Under the pieces are notes generated by a model. The model searched no databases, was not told the DNA's origin, and was given only the letters and a program-made list of their open reading frames with translations. This document shows, piece by piece, positions 1 through 8,533 of a stretch of DNA of 64,000 nt (its first letter is position 1; each line of letters begins with the position of its first letter). The position numbers were made by a program, and so were the translations under genes. This stretch comes from Streptomyces tailanensis (lineage in GTDB: Bacteria; Actinomycetota; Actinomycetes; Streptomycetales; Streptomycetaceae), in contig NZ_VTHJ01000024.1 in assembly GCF_008386495.1 (NCBI RefSeq), positions 1-64,000 of the forward strand, in the 5' to 3' direction.

Positions 1-23
1 CCCCGTGGTCTCGCACCACGGGG
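1..23. terminator. Hairpin terminator downstream of the 64-1083 gene
   Basis: A perfect 9-bp inverted repeat (CCCCGTGGT and ACCACGGGG around a 5-base CTCGC loop) starts at the first base of the window, about 40 bases past the stop of the minus-strand gene at 64. There is no T-run, which is usual for Streptomyces terminators. It would close the long leftward sugar/ebo transcription unit. Confidence 0.7.
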
Positions 24-63
24 CGGCCGCCTGCTGCCGTTGGCGTACGCCTTCGGCCCTCGG

Positions 64-1083
64 TCAGCACTTCTCCCGCAGGGAGTGCAGGTGCTCGCTG
101 GAGCGGCGGGCGAAGGTGAAGGACTCGGTGGGGTTGTCGTGTTCGGCCTGCCAGTGGTGGGCGAGGCGGTGGCCCCTCAGCCGGGTGACGGCCGAGATGA
201 ACTTCTGGTAGTCGATGTCGCCGTCGCCGACATCCACCATGCGGTAGCCGAACGGGTTCGACGGGTCGCTCTCACCGTCCTTGACGTGGAAGAGCGGGTA
301 GCGGTTCGGGCGCCTGAGGACGTAGTCGAGGGGCTCGAAGGGCGCGGGCGTGCCGTCGGGGCGCTTGGAGAAGCGGAACTGGGCCACGTACGCCCAGAAG
401 ATGTCCATCTCCAGGTAGACGAGACCGGGGTCGGTCTCGCGGAGCAGGACGTCGTAGAGGCGGACATGCGGCTGGTCCGTGGCGAAGGAGAACTCCTCGG
501 AGTGGTTGTGCTGGTAGAACTTCATGCCGCGCGCCTTGGCCGCCGCGCCGTAGGTGTTGAACTCCTCGGCGGCCCGCTTCATCGCGTCGACGGTGGTGCC
601 GTAGCGGAAGGGGCCGGCGGCGGTGCCGATGTGTTTGAGGCCGAGGGCCTGGGCGTCGTCGAGGACCTTGGTGAGGTTCTGGGCGAAGGTGTATGCGTTC
701 GGGTCGTTGGAGTAGTAGCCGACGTGGCTGCCGATCGGGGTCAGGCCGTGGTTGCGGGCCAGTCGCTTGAGCTGGGCGAGGGTGATGGGGCCCGCGGAGC
801 CCTGGGTGTAGCCGGCGAACTCGACCTCGTCGTAGCCGTACTTCTCCAACTCGGCGAAGACGGGCGCGAAGCCGAGGGTGGAGACCTTGTCGCGCAGGCT
901 GTAGAGCTGGATGCCTAGTCGGCCGGGCGGGAGGACGGGGCGGCCTCTGCCGGTCGCCGCCGTGGCGGGAGTTGCCGTGGCGCCCAGCAGGGCGGCAGCC
1001 GTGGCGCCGGCGGCCACGCCGAGCATGCCTCTTCTGCTGAGGCGATGGGTGAGTTCTGGATCTGTCTGGCGGGTGCGGCTCAT
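64..1083 (-). CDS. Tat-exported sugar phosphate isomerase/epimerase family protein
   Basis: This 339-residue protein has a twin-arginine signal: SRRGMLG at residues 16-22, a hydrophobic alanine-rich core, and a likely cleavage after ATPATA near residue 43. The mature part is a TIM barrel of the xylose-isomerase-like/AP-endonuclease-2 superfamily. It opens with LGIQLYSLRD and carries the acidic and histidine positions this family uses for a divalent metal (EMDIFW, FHVKDG, QAEHD). Exported members of this family are often found beside ThuA and DUF1080 proteins and act as lyases or epimerases on oxidised sugars, so a periplasmic or extracellular step on a keto-sugar is plausible but not shown. 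It is the last gene of the leftward run, 77 bases below a degraded phosphodiesterase gene. The exact substrate cannot be told from sequence. Confidence 0.85.
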   Translation of the reverse strand: MSRTRQTDPELTHRLSRRGMLGVAAGATAAALLGATATPATAATGRGRPVLPPGRLGIQLYSLRDKVSTLGFAPVFAELEKYGYDEVEFAGYTQGSAGPITLAQLKRLARNHGLTPIGSHVGYYSNDPNAYTFAQNLTKVLDDAQALGLKHIGTAAGPFRYGTTVDAMKRAAEEFNTYGAAAKARGMKFYQHNHSEEFSFATDQPHVRLYDVLLRETDPGLVYLEMDIFWAYVAQFRFSKRPDGTPAPFEPLDYVLRRPNRYPLFHVKDGESDPSNPFGYRMVDVGDGDIDYQKFISAVTRLRGHRLAHHWQAEHDNPTESFTFARRSSEHLHSLREKC

Positions 1084-1160
1084 TGCTGGAGCTCCTCTGC
1101 GTGGGCGGGCGTTGTCAGTGGTGAGTGCTTCACTTGTGACCAGTGAGGACTTCTGGCGAG

Positions 1161-1596
1161 TCAGGAGAGACCGGCCAGTTGGAGCAGGAGTGCTTTCACA
1201 TCGGTGGCCGCGACACGGTCACCGACAGCGCGGGGGGAGGAGCAGATGATGAGCGGACCGTCGTCGTCGCTCATGGGCAGGCGGCCGTGGCTGCCGCGAA
1301 TAGGCGAAGGGGCCAGGGGCACGACCGCCATGCGGTAGCGCCGCGAAGTCGGGCGCGCGGGCGTCGGCGAGCCAGTAGTAGTACGTGAACCAGGCGTCCG
1401 GCTCCGCGACGGCGACGAGTTCGCCGGAGCGCGGATGGTCGAGGTGGTGCGCCTTCTTCCCCTCGTCGTCGAGGAGTTGGTCGTGGTCGGCGACCGCGAA
1501 GGCCCTTGAGGCCATCGGGTCGAGGTACTCCATGCCGTCCTGTGTGTGCACATCGAGGAGGGCGGCGCGGCGCGGGGGCGCGGTTGATGGCGCACA
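1161..1596 (-). pseudogene. Remnant of a nucleotide pyrophosphatase/phosphodiesterase-type alkaline phosphatase
   Basis: Two C-terminal segments of a nucleotide pyrophosphatase/phosphodiesterase are recognisable, but in different frames. One reads DVHTQDGMEYLDPMASRAF through WFTYYYWLADARAPDFA (roughly 1550 down to 1345). The other reads YRMAVVPL, IRGSHGRLP and ends VAATDVKALLLQLAGL at 1161. The family normally has a stretch of several tens of residues between DFA and this end (HRKPGYDP-type motif); it is missing, and the frame switches at about 1338-1344. The whole N-terminal catalytic half is missing too. In Streptomyces this phosphatase is usually part of the ebo operon, which fits its position after eboE. 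It cannot be functional. Either two deletions occurred here or the assembly collapsed. Confidence 0.75.
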
Positions 1597-1637
1597 CGGC
1601 GGGCCGCCGGGTCGGCGGAGGCTTCCTGTCGGCTCAT
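1597..1637 (-). pseudogene. Start stub of the gene that followed eboE (probably UbiA-like eboC)
   Basis: An ATG at 1637 overlaps the eboE stop in an ATGA arrangement, the hallmark of a coupled downstream gene. It reads MSRQEASADPAARR and then runs into phosphodiesterase sequence in the wrong frame. The stub is too short to identify by itself. By operon order the missing gene is most likely the UbiA-like membrane prenyltransferase EboC. The breakpoint lies near 1596. This is inferred from position, not from homology. Confidence 0.45.
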
Positions 1638-2803
1638 GGCAGCTCCTTGAGGCCGAGGTCCGTCAACAGGTCGCGGGCGAGGTCGAGTTCGGCGGCGATG
1701 CCATCGGCGAGTTGGGTGCGGCCGCGGGGGCGGAGTTCGGGTGGGAGGGCCTGCCAGGTGTAGGTCTCGACCTCCAGATGGCGGGTGAGCGGGTGGGCGC
1801 CGCCGACCAGATGGGTCAGGGCGGCCTTGAGTTCGGGGAGTGTGGAGGTGAGGGGCGCGGTGGGGGCCGCATGGAGGGGGACGTGGAAGTGGGCGCGCCA
1901 GGGGGACGCGTCGGGCAGGGCGTCGCCCGCGAGGGCTTCGCCGAGGTCGTCGGTGCCGCGTAGGCCGGCGGCGGTGGAGGTGCGGGTCTGGTGCAGGAAG
2001 CGGGGCTCGTCGAAGGCGGCGAGGGCTTCGCGGACGTCGGGGAGATCGGGGTGGTCGGCGTGGAGGGCGGCTGAGAGCTGGGATTTGACGATGGGGACGT
2101 CGGCTCGGGTGAGCGCGTCCAGGGCGGTGTGCGGGTCTTCGAAGGAGGTGGCGAGGTGGCAGGTGTCGACGCAGATGCCGATGCGGTGGTGGCCGATGTC
2201 GGTGAGCGGGCCGATGGCGTCGGCGGTGGTTTCGATGATGCAGCCGGGTTCGGGTTCCAGGCCGACGCGGATGGAGCGGCCGGTCAGTTCCGCCACGGCG
2301 TCGAGGCGTTCGGCGAGGGTGAGCAGAGCCGTGCGGGCCCAGGCGGCGGCCGTGTCGTCGTAGGCGGTGCGCCAGGCGAGGGGCAGGGTGGAGATGGTGC
2401 CCTCGGTGACGTCGTCGGGGAGGAGTCCGGCCAGGACGCGGGCGAGGGAGGTGGTGTGGTCGAGGCGTTCGGGGTCGGCCCAGTCCGGCTTGTAGACGCG
2501 GTACTTGACCTCCTCGGCTCCGAAGCCGTCGTACGGGAAGCCGTTGAGGGTGACGACTTCGAGGCCGCGCCGGTCGAGTTCGGTGCGCAGGGCGCGCAGG
2601 GCGGACGGGTCGGTCACCAGGGCGTGGGCGGCGTCCTTGGCCAGCCACAGGCCGATGCCGAGGCGGTCGCGGCCGAGGCGTCGGCGTACGGGTTCGCAGT
2701 GGTCGCGGAGCTGGGCGAGGACGCCGTCGAGGGTCTCGGCCGGGTGCACATTGGTGCAGTAGGCGAGGTGGACGGTGGTGCCGTCGGGGTGGCGGAAGCG
2801 CAT
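1634..2803 (-). CDS. eboE: Metabolite traffic protein EboE (TIM-barrel)
   Basis: This 389-residue protein is of the EboE type, a xylose-isomerase-like TIM barrel. It starts with MRFRHPDGTTVHLAYCTNVHPAETLDGV and contains LNGFPYDGF, YKPDWADPERL, GLEPEPGCIIET, ICVDTCHLATSFEDP and HFHVPLH, all characteristic of the family. Length and both ends look complete. In cyanobacteria and Pseudomonas the ebo/edb genes are linked to moving a small metabolite across the cytoplasmic membrane (scytonemin precursor in Nostoc); the chemistry of EboE is unknown. It begins 3 bases after the eboB stop. Its own stop overlaps the start of a following gene that has been almost entirely deleted, so eboE survives in an operon that has lost its membrane component. 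Confidence 0.9.
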   Translation of the reverse strand: MRFRHPDGTTVHLAYCTNVHPAETLDGVLAQLRDHCEPVRRRLGRDRLGIGLWLAKDAAHALVTDPSALRALRTELDRRGLEVVTLNGFPYDGFGAEEVKYRVYKPDWADPERLDHTTSLARVLAGLLPDDVTEGTISTLPLAWRTAYDDTAAAWARTALLTLAERLDAVAELTGRSIRVGLEPEPGCIIETTADAIGPLTDIGHHRIGICVDTCHLATSFEDPHTALDALTRADVPIVKSQLSAALHADHPDLPDVREALAAFDEPRFLHQTRTSTAAGLRGTDDLGEALAGDALPDASPWRAHFHVPLHAAPTAPLTSTLPELKAALTHLVGGAHPLTRHLEVETYTWQALPPELRPRGRTQLADGIAAELDLARDLLTDLGLKELP

Positions 2804-2806
2804 GGG

Positions 2807-3655
2807 TCACTCCCCGCCGCGCAGGATGCTGTTGCCCTCGTGGGTGGCGTCGGTCGCGGTGACGTCGAGGGAGAGGCGGCCGCTGAGCCCGTAGAAGGCG
2901 ACCGGGTTGCGCCACAGCACCAGGTCCACGTCGTCCTCGTCGAAGCCGGCGGCGAGCAGGGCGTCGCCGACCCGGCGGGTCTTGAGGGGGTCGCTTCTGC
3001 CCCAGTCGGCGGCGGAGTTGACCAGCACCTTCTCCGGGCCGAACGTCTTGATGACGGCGACCATGCGTTCCTCGTCCATCTTGGTGTCCGGATAGACGGA
3101 GAAGCCGAGCCAACTGCCGCTGTCCTTGGCCTCCTTGACGGTGGTCTCGTTGAGGTGGTCGAGGAGCACCCGCTCGACCGGGAGGGCCGAGGCGCGCACG
3201 GCGTCGAGGGTGCGGCGCAGGCCGGCCAGTTTGTCGCGGTGCGGGGTGTGCACCAGGGCGGGCAGGCCGTGGTCGGCGGCCAGTTGCAGCTGGTGTTCGA
3301 GGGCGAGGTCCTCGGCCGGGGTCATGGAGTCGTAGCCGATCTCTCCCACGGCCACGACCTGGTCCTTGAGCAGGTAGCGGGGCAGGTGGTCCAGGACGGG
3401 GGTGCAGTGGGGGTCGTTCGCCTCTTTGGGGTTGAGGGCGAGGGCGCAGTGGTGGGCGATGCCGTACTGGGCGGCGCGGAAGGGCTCCCAGCCCAGCAGG
3501 GAGTCGAAGTAGTCGATGAAGGAGGCGGGAGAGGTACGAGGCTGGCCCAGCCAGAAGGCCGGCTCGACGACCGCGCGGACGCCCGCCTCGTGCATCGCCT
3601 CGTAGTCGTCGGTGGTGCGTGACGTCATGTGGATGTGGGGGTCGAAGATGCGCAT
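2807..3655 (-). CDS. eboB: TatD-family metal-dependent hydrolase EboB
   Basis: This 282-residue amidohydrolase-superfamily barrel carries the metal-binding DPHIHM motif at residues 5-10, VVAVGEIGYDS in the middle, LPALVHTPH, and VLLDHLNE before a late SAADWGRSDP. That order is typical of TatD-like hydrolases and in particular of the EboB group. The ATG at 3655 shares one base with the TGA of eboA (TGATG), so translation is coupled, and the next gene, eboE, starts 3 bases after its stop. Family members are metal-dependent phosphodiesterases, nucleases or lactonases; the EboB substrate is unknown. The gene looks intact. Confidence 0.9.
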   Translation of the reverse strand: MRIFDPHIHMTSRTTDDYEAMHEAGVRAVVEPAFWLGQPRTSPASFIDYFDSLLGWEPFRAAQYGIAHHCALALNPKEANDPHCTPVLDHLPRYLLKDQVVAVGEIGYDSMTPAEDLALEHQLQLAADHGLPALVHTPHRDKLAGLRRTLDAVRASALPVERVLLDHLNETTVKEAKDSGSWLGFSVYPDTKMDEERMVAVIKTFGPEKVLVNSAADWGRSDPLKTRRVGDALLAAGFDEDDVDLVLWRNPVAFYGLSGRLSLDVTATDATHEGNSILRGGE

Positions 3656-4338
3656 CAGGTCTCCTTGCCGTCGAGGCCGTTCTCGTCGGCCGGTGGGGGC
3701 GCGGTCAGGGCCAGGACGCGGTACAGGTCCTCGGGTACGGGACGGCCCGCGGCGGTGCGTTCGTCGGCATAGTCGCCGAGCATGCGGGCCAGTTCGGTGT
3801 CGCCATGGGCACGACGGGCCAGGTCGGCGATCTCGTCGACGGGCACGCCGGTGAAGAGGCACTTCAGGACGGCGTGCCGCCAGTGGTGTGGGGCCAGGTG
3901 GCGGGCGGCGTACGGGCCGAGGGCGGCGGCGACGAGACGGGTGTCGTTGGTGCGCAGGGCGTCCTCGACGAGGTGCAGGGCGTCGGGGCCGGGCACGAGG
4001 TGGGGCAGGGCGTGCAGGACGGCTCGGCGTTCGTCGGCGGTGCCCTGGCGGTAGACCCGGGTGAGCGCGTCGGTGTCGGCGCGGGCCGCGTGCAGGATCA
4101 GGACGCGGACGGCGTCGGCGTACTCGGTACCGCAGCGTCGGCCCGCCTCGGCGAGCCGCAGCTCCCAGACCGAGATGGGCCCATGGGTGCCCGGATGGTC
4201 GGCGGCCTCGTCGAGAGCTCCGCCCAGCCAGGCGCGGCGGGTGTCCGCGAGGTGGGCGTTCAGGTGGCCGCGCAGGTCGGAGGGGGTGGCGAGGGCCGGG
4301 TGGGTTGTCGGAGGGGCCGACGTGCGGTGGTGGATCAC
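3655..4338 (-). CDS. eboA: EboA domain-containing protein
   Basis: This 227-residue soluble helical protein matches the EboA family: LRGHLNAHLADTRRAWLGGALDEAA near the start, VRVLILHAARADTD, then HEAT-like helices VLHALPHLVPGPDALHLVEDALRTNDTRLVAAALGPYAARHL and WRHAVLKCLFTGVPVDEIADL. It has no catalytic motif and is thought of as a scaffold in the ebo metabolite-traffic cluster. The ATG at 4338 is the first gene after the terminator at 4480-4517, so the ebo genes probably have their own promoter in 4339-4479, where an imperfect 36-base tandem repeat lies. The stop overlaps the eboB start. Confidence 0.88.
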   Translation of the reverse strand: MIHHRTSAPPTTHPALATPSDLRGHLNAHLADTRRAWLGGALDEAADHPGTHGPISVWELRLAEAGRRCGTEYADAVRVLILHAARADTDALTRVYRQGTADERRAVLHALPHLVPGPDALHLVEDALRTNDTRLVAAALGPYAARHLAPHHWRHAVLKCLFTGVPVDEIADLARRAHGDTELARMLGDYADERTAAGRPVPEDLYRVLALTAPPPADENGLDGKET

Positions 4339-4414
4339 GAGGCGCTCCCGTTCGGGGACGACGGCGAGGGACGTGAGCCGTCCGGAGTCGCGCTGGTCCG
4401 GTCGGCGGTGCGAC

Positions 4415-4486
4415 CGGTTGTGCGGTCGGACCGGGGAAGGGACAGGTGGCCGCTTGTGCGGTCGGAGCTGGGACAGGAAGGTGGCG
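4415..4486. repeat. Imperfect 36-base tandem repeat upstream of eboA
   Basis: Two adjacent copies of about 36 bases share an identical 13-base core, TTGTGCGGTCGGA, at 4418-4430 and 4454-4466 (exactly 36 bases apart), followed in each by a GGGACAGG run. They lie 80-150 bases ahead of the eboA start, where a promoter or operator is expected. A paired site for a regulator is possible. Simple slippage duplication is the alternative. Confidence 0.6.
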
Positions 4487-4517
4487 GGCGGGGGTCCGGC
4501 GTCGCCCGCCCGCCACC
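4480..4517 (-). terminator. Strong hairpin terminator after the ThuA-DUF1080 gene
   Basis: A 13-bp perfect stem (GGTGGCGGGCGGG with CCCGCCCGCCACC, 12-base loop) lies 2 bases beyond the stop of the minus-strand gene at 4520. It separates the sugar-oxidation genes from the ebo genes, so the two groups are probably distinct or attenuated transcription units. Confidence 0.75.
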
Positions 4518-4519
4518 GG

Positions 4520-5914
4520 TCAGTCGCCCGGGGGCGAGACCGCGGAGTGGGCGGCTCGGTCGGGCAGTTCCTTGATGCGGATGTCGCGGAAGGACACCTG
4601 GTCGTCGGCGCCGTGGTTCTGGATGCCGATGTGTCCGTCGCGCAGGCTCCGAGCCGGGTCGGTGCTGGTGAAATCGTTGATCTTCACGCCGTTGAGCCAG
4701 ACGCGGAGGCGTTCGCCCTCCACGCGGATCTCGTACGTGTTCCACTCCCCCGGCGGGTTCAGCGCGCGGTCGCGCTCTCTGATGTCGGCGGACCGGAAGC
4801 CGTAGACGGACCCGGTGGTCCTGTCGGGTGTGTCGGTGGCGTCGATCTGGATCTCGTAGCCGTTGTTCACGGCCGACCACGGGTCGTCCGAGGGCGGGAA
4901 GCCCACGAACACACCGGAGTTGTCGTCACCCGAGGCGCCGGCCATCTTCCAGTCGAGCTTCAGGGAGTACGAGCCGAAGCCCGAGGCGGCGTACCAGAGC
5001 ATGCCCATGCCGCCGCTCGACGTCAGCGTGCCGTCGTCGGACAGGGTGAAGGAGCCCGGGCCCGCCTGTCGCCAGCCGTCCAGCGAAGCCGCCGTGCCCT
5101 CGAAGAGCGGCCGGTAGCCGTTCTCCGGGCGGCAGTCGGCCTGGGACTCACCGATCGCCCATCGGATACCGCCCAGCAGGTGCTGCCGGAAGGCGGGTTC
5201 GGCGAACGATTCCTTGGTGTGACCGCCTCCGGTGTAGAAGGCGCGGCCGCCCTGGTAGTTCTGGCACCAGGCGATCGGGTGGTCGCCGTTCATGGTGCCG
5301 CCGCTGTACGACGACTCGTCGAGCGAGGCGAGGACATGGGCCCGGTCGCGGGGATTGGAGCGGTAGTTGTACCACTCGTCCGTACGGTTCCAGGTCGCGC
5401 CCAGGCCCGAGGTCGCCGGGTGGGCGTGGTCCTCGACGTCGACCGTCGCCGGCTGGATCGCGGGGTGCGACTGGAAGTACGCGCCCGCGAGTCCGCCGTA
5501 GAAGGCCCAGTCGTACTCGGTGTCGGCGGCCGCGTGGATGCCCACGTACGCCCCGCCGCGCTTGATGTACCGCTCGAACGCGCCCTGTTGGGCCTCGTTG
5601 AGGACGTCACCCGTCGTCGACAGGAACGCCACGGCGTCGTAGCGCCCGAGGTTCCGGGCGGTGAAGGCGGTCGCATCCTCCGTGGCCTCGACCGTGAAGC
5701 CGTGTGCGGCACCCAGCTCCCGTACGGCCGCGATCCCCTCGGGGATCGAGTCGTGCCGGAAGCCCGCGGTCTTGGAGAACACCAGCACCCGGGGCTCGGC
5801 GGAGTGGTCCGTACGGGATCCGCCCGTCTCATCGGACACGGCCGGGCCCGACACGCAGCCGATCAGCAGAGCTGCGGCGCCCACAGCGGTCCATATGCGT
5901 GTGTTCGTTCGCAT
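4520..5914 (-). CDS. Secreted lipoprotein with ThuA and DUF1080 (3-keto-glycoside hydrolase-like) domains
   Basis: This 464-residue protein starts with a lipoprotein signal (AAALLIGC, cysteine at about residue 20). Residues about 42-250 are a ThuA domain: RVLVFSKTAGFRHDSI, AVAFLSTTGDVL, GGAYVGIHAAADTEYDW, and HPIAWCQNYQGGRAFYTGGGHTKESF. Residues about 268-450 form a jelly-roll DUF1080 domain: WRQAGPGSF, LKLDWKM, NSGVFVGFP, NGYEIQIDATD, and VWLNGVKINDF through GHIGIQNHG. DUF1080 enzymes have been shown to hydrolyse 3-keto-disaccharides, and ThuA belongs to a trehalose utilisation pathway, so cleavage of a keto-sugar outside the cell is the best guess. It starts 9 bases after the stop of the sugar dehydrogenase gene, which would supply an oxidised sugar. 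Confidence 0.87.
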   Translation of the reverse strand: MRTNTRIWTAVGAAALLIGCVSGPAVSDETGGSRTDHSAEPRVLVFSKTAGFRHDSIPEGIAAVRELGAAHGFTVEATEDATAFTARNLGRYDAVAFLSTTGDVLNEAQQGAFERYIKRGGAYVGIHAAADTEYDWAFYGGLAGAYFQSHPAIQPATVDVEDHAHPATSGLGATWNRTDEWYNYRSNPRDRAHVLASLDESSYSGGTMNGDHPIAWCQNYQGGRAFYTGGGHTKESFAEPAFRQHLLGGIRWAIGESQADCRPENGYRPLFEGTAASLDGWRQAGPGSFTLSDDGTLTSSGGMGMLWYAASGFGSYSLKLDWKMAGASGDDNSGVFVGFPPSDDPWSAVNNGYEIQIDATDTPDRTTGSVYGFRSADIRERDRALNPPGEWNTYEIRVEGERLRVWLNGVKINDFTSTDPARSLRDGHIGIQNHGADDQVSFRDIRIKELPDRAAHSAVSPPGD

Positions 5915-5923
5915 AGCAGCCCC

Positions 5924-8431
5924 TCACCTCGTCGTGAAGGTGTAGTCGTCCACGTCGAACAGGGCACCCGAGTCGCTCCCCTTGAACACCAGGAAGAGGG
6001 TGGTGGTGCCGCGCGGTGCGCGGGACAGGTCGGCGGTGACGTCCTGGAAGTTCTCCCAGCCGCCGGTCACCGGCACCGTCGCGGCACCGAGGAGACGGCC
6101 GGTCGGAGAGCCCGCGCGGACCTCCAGTTTGCCGCCGGCGCCTCCGGAGGAGATGCGCGCGGTGATCTTCGTGGCGTTGGAGAGGACGTACGGCTTGAAG
6201 GAGATCCAGTCGCCGTTCGAGATGTCGCCGACCGTCTTGCCACCGTGTGCCGTGTCCTTCGACTGCACCGTGATGCCGAAGGAGTCGCCGTAGTGCTCGG
6301 CCTGGCGGTGCTTGGGCTGGACGACGTGTCGGTCGTGGGTGGTCAGCGGGGCCTGGCCGCCGCCTCCACCGTCGGTGTACTCGGCGTCGAAGACCCCGAA
6401 GATGTTGGCGTTCTCGTCGTGGCCGCCGTCGGCGCTGGTCTGGATGGTGCCGGTGCAGCCGTTGGCGGAGGTCACGGGGTGGCCGTGGCTGTCATGGCCG
6501 AGGATGAAGGTGACCTTGACCTTCGAGCAGTCGATCGGACGGCCGTCCTCCGGGTCGCTCACCTTCACCTTGAACGGCACGGCGTCCCCGAAGGCGAACA
6601 GCTGTCCGTCCTGTGGGAGTTGAAGCTCGACCTTGGGCGCGGTGTTGCCGACGACGATCCGCACACCGGCGCTGCCGGTGCGACCGGAGGGGTCCTTCGC
6701 GGTCAGGGTCGCCGTGTAGGTGCCGTTCTTCTTGTACGTGTGGCTGGGGTTCGCGGCCGTGGAGGTGCCGCCGTCGCCGAAGTCCCAGCTGTAGGTGAGA
6801 GCGTCGCCGTCCTGGTCACTGGTGCCCTCGGAGGAGAAGCGCACCTTGAGCTTCGCCTGCCCGGACGTACGGTCGGCGGCGGCCTGGGCGACCGGGGAGT
6901 GGCCGTCGGTGGCGTTCTCGATGCGGTACAGCGCGGAGTGCTCGTCGCCGCCGAACCAGGAGACGCCGTAGTCGAGGACGTACAGCGCGCCGTCCGGGCC
7001 GAAGGCCATGTCCATGATCTGGGTGCCGGTCCAGGGGACGGAGTTGATGGACTGCACGGTGCCGTCCGCGTCCGAAGTGATCCGCTTGATCCAGCGGCGG
7101 CCGAACTCACCGGCGAAGAAGTCGCCGTCGTACGCCTCCGGGAACTTCACCGGGGAGTCGAGCGAGGCGTCGTAGTGGTAGACCGGGCCGCCCATCGGGG
7201 ACTCGGAGCCGTCGCCGAACTCCGGGACGGAGGAGCCGTCGTACGGGATCCAGGCGGGCTCGGCGGGCGGCAGGTCGGTGAGGCCGGTGTTGTTCGGCGA
7301 GGTGTTCTTGGGGGCCGAGCAGTCGAAGGCCGTGCCCGAGGCGCCGGTGGCGAAGTCGTAGTCGATGTAGGCGTCGTTGTCGCCGGTGCAGTACGGCCAG
7401 CCGAAGTTGCCGGGCTTGGTGACACGGGCGAACTCGACCTGGCCGGCCGGGCCGCGCGAGGGGTTGGCGGCGCCGGCGTCGGGGCCGTACTCGCCGACGT
7501 ACAGAACGCCGGTTTCCTTGTCGACGCTGAAGCGGAACGGGTTGCGGAAGCCCATCGCGTAGATCTCGGGGCGCGTCTTGTCCGTACCCGGCGCGAAGAG
7601 GTTGCCGTCGGGGACGGCGTACGAGCCGTCGGCGTTGACCTTGATGCGCAGGATCTTGCCGCGCAGGTCGTTGGTGTTGGCGGAGGTGCGCTGGGCGTCG
7701 AAGGCCGGGTTGCGGTTGGCGCGCTCGTCGATGGGCGTGAAACCGTCCGACTGGAACGGGTTGCTGTCGTCGCCCGTCGACAGGTACAGGTTGCCCGCCG
7801 CGTCGAAGTCGATGTCGCCGCCGACGTGGCAGCAGATGCCGCGGGAGGCCGGGACGTCGAGGATCTTCGTCTCGCTGGCCGTGTCGAGGGTGCCGTCCGC
7901 CTTCAGGACGAAGCGGGAGAGCCGGTTGACGCCGTCGAAGGGGGCGAAGTCGGCGGCGGTGCCGGTCTCGGGGGCGTCGCCCGCGGGGGTGTTCAGCGGG
8001 GGCGCGTAGTAGAGGTAGATGAAGCGGTTGTCGGCGAAGCCGGGGTCGACGCCGATGCCCTGCAGGCCCTCCTCGTCGTGGGAGTACACGTCGAGCTTGC
8101 CCGCGAGTTTGGTGTTGCCCGCCGCGTCGGTCAGCCGCAGCTCACCGTCGCGGGAGGTGTGCAGGACCGACCGGTCGGGGAGGACGGCGAGCGACATGGG
8201 CTCGCCCGTCTCCGGTTCGCCCTTGGCGAGCGTGACCTGCTGGAAGTCCTCGGCCGCAGCGGCCTGCGGGGCGGCCTCGGCAGCGGCGGCCTCGGCCGCG
8301 CCCGCAGCGGGCGAGGTGAGCGAGAGCGAGGCGCCCGCGAGCAGCAGACCGCTCAGCAGTGCGAGGGGGCCGCGAACCCTCCGGCGTCCGAAGTGGCTGG
8401 TGGGATGTCTGTTGTCGTCGTACGGGTGCAC
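5924..8431 (-). CDS. Secreted PQQ-type sugar (glucose/sorbosone) dehydrogenase with PKD and CBM6-like domains
   Basis: This 835-residue protein has a long signal region (RRRVRGPLALLSGLLLAGASLSL, then an alanine-rich spacer). Residues about 60-480 are a six-bladed GSDH propeller: EEGLQGIGVDPGF, ICCHVGGDIDFDAAGNLYLSTGDD, NDLRGKILRIKVNADG, YAMGFRNPFRFS, VGEYGPDAG and NFGWPYC, ending in DMAFGPDGALYVLDYG. The PQQ/calcium-site pattern of the family is visible. A PKD domain follows (TSDQDGDALTYSWDFGDGG, about 545-600), then a cadherin-like segment, then a C-terminal CBM6-like module beginning RQAEHYGDSFGI. Known relatives oxidise aldoses outside the cell with PQQ. It is followed at 9 bases by the ThuA-DUF1080 gene, so the two are probably cotranscribed. 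In other Streptomyces these modules may be fused in one protein. Confidence 0.87.
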   Translation of the reverse strand: MHPYDDNRHPTSHFGRRRVRGPLALLSGLLLAGASLSLTSPAAGAAEAAAAEAAPQAAAAEDFQQVTLAKGEPETGEPMSLAVLPDRSVLHTSRDGELRLTDAAGNTKLAGKLDVYSHDEEGLQGIGVDPGFADNRFIYLYYAPPLNTPAGDAPETGTAADFAPFDGVNRLSRFVLKADGTLDTASETKILDVPASRGICCHVGGDIDFDAAGNLYLSTGDDSNPFQSDGFTPIDERANRNPAFDAQRTSANTNDLRGKILRIKVNADGSYAVPDGNLFAPGTDKTRPEIYAMGFRNPFRFSVDKETGVLYVGEYGPDAGAANPSRGPAGQVEFARVTKPGNFGWPYCTGDNDAYIDYDFATGASGTAFDCSAPKNTSPNNTGLTDLPPAEPAWIPYDGSSVPEFGDGSESPMGGPVYHYDASLDSPVKFPEAYDGDFFAGEFGRRWIKRITSDADGTVQSINSVPWTGTQIMDMAFGPDGALYVLDYGVSWFGGDEHSALYRIENATDGHSPVAQAAADRTSGQAKLKVRFSSEGTSDQDGDALTYSWDFGDGGTSTAANPSHTYKKNGTYTATLTAKDPSGRTGSAGVRIVVGNTAPKVELQLPQDGQLFAFGDAVPFKVKVSDPEDGRPIDCSKVKVTFILGHDSHGHPVTSANGCTGTIQTSADGGHDENANIFGVFDAEYTDGGGGGQAPLTTHDRHVVQPKHRQAEHYGDSFGITVQSKDTAHGGKTVGDISNGDWISFKPYVLSNATKITARISSGGAGGKLEVRAGSPTGRLLGAATVPVTGGWENFQDVTADLSRAPRGTTTLFLVFKGSDSGALFDVDDYTFTTR

Positions 8432-8533
8432 GAAATGCCTCCAGAGAGGGGCCGGTCGTACGGAGGTGTACGGGTGTGTGCGGTACGCCGGGGTGCGCCG
8501 TCACCCCGGAAGACACAAGGGGGCCGTACGGCC

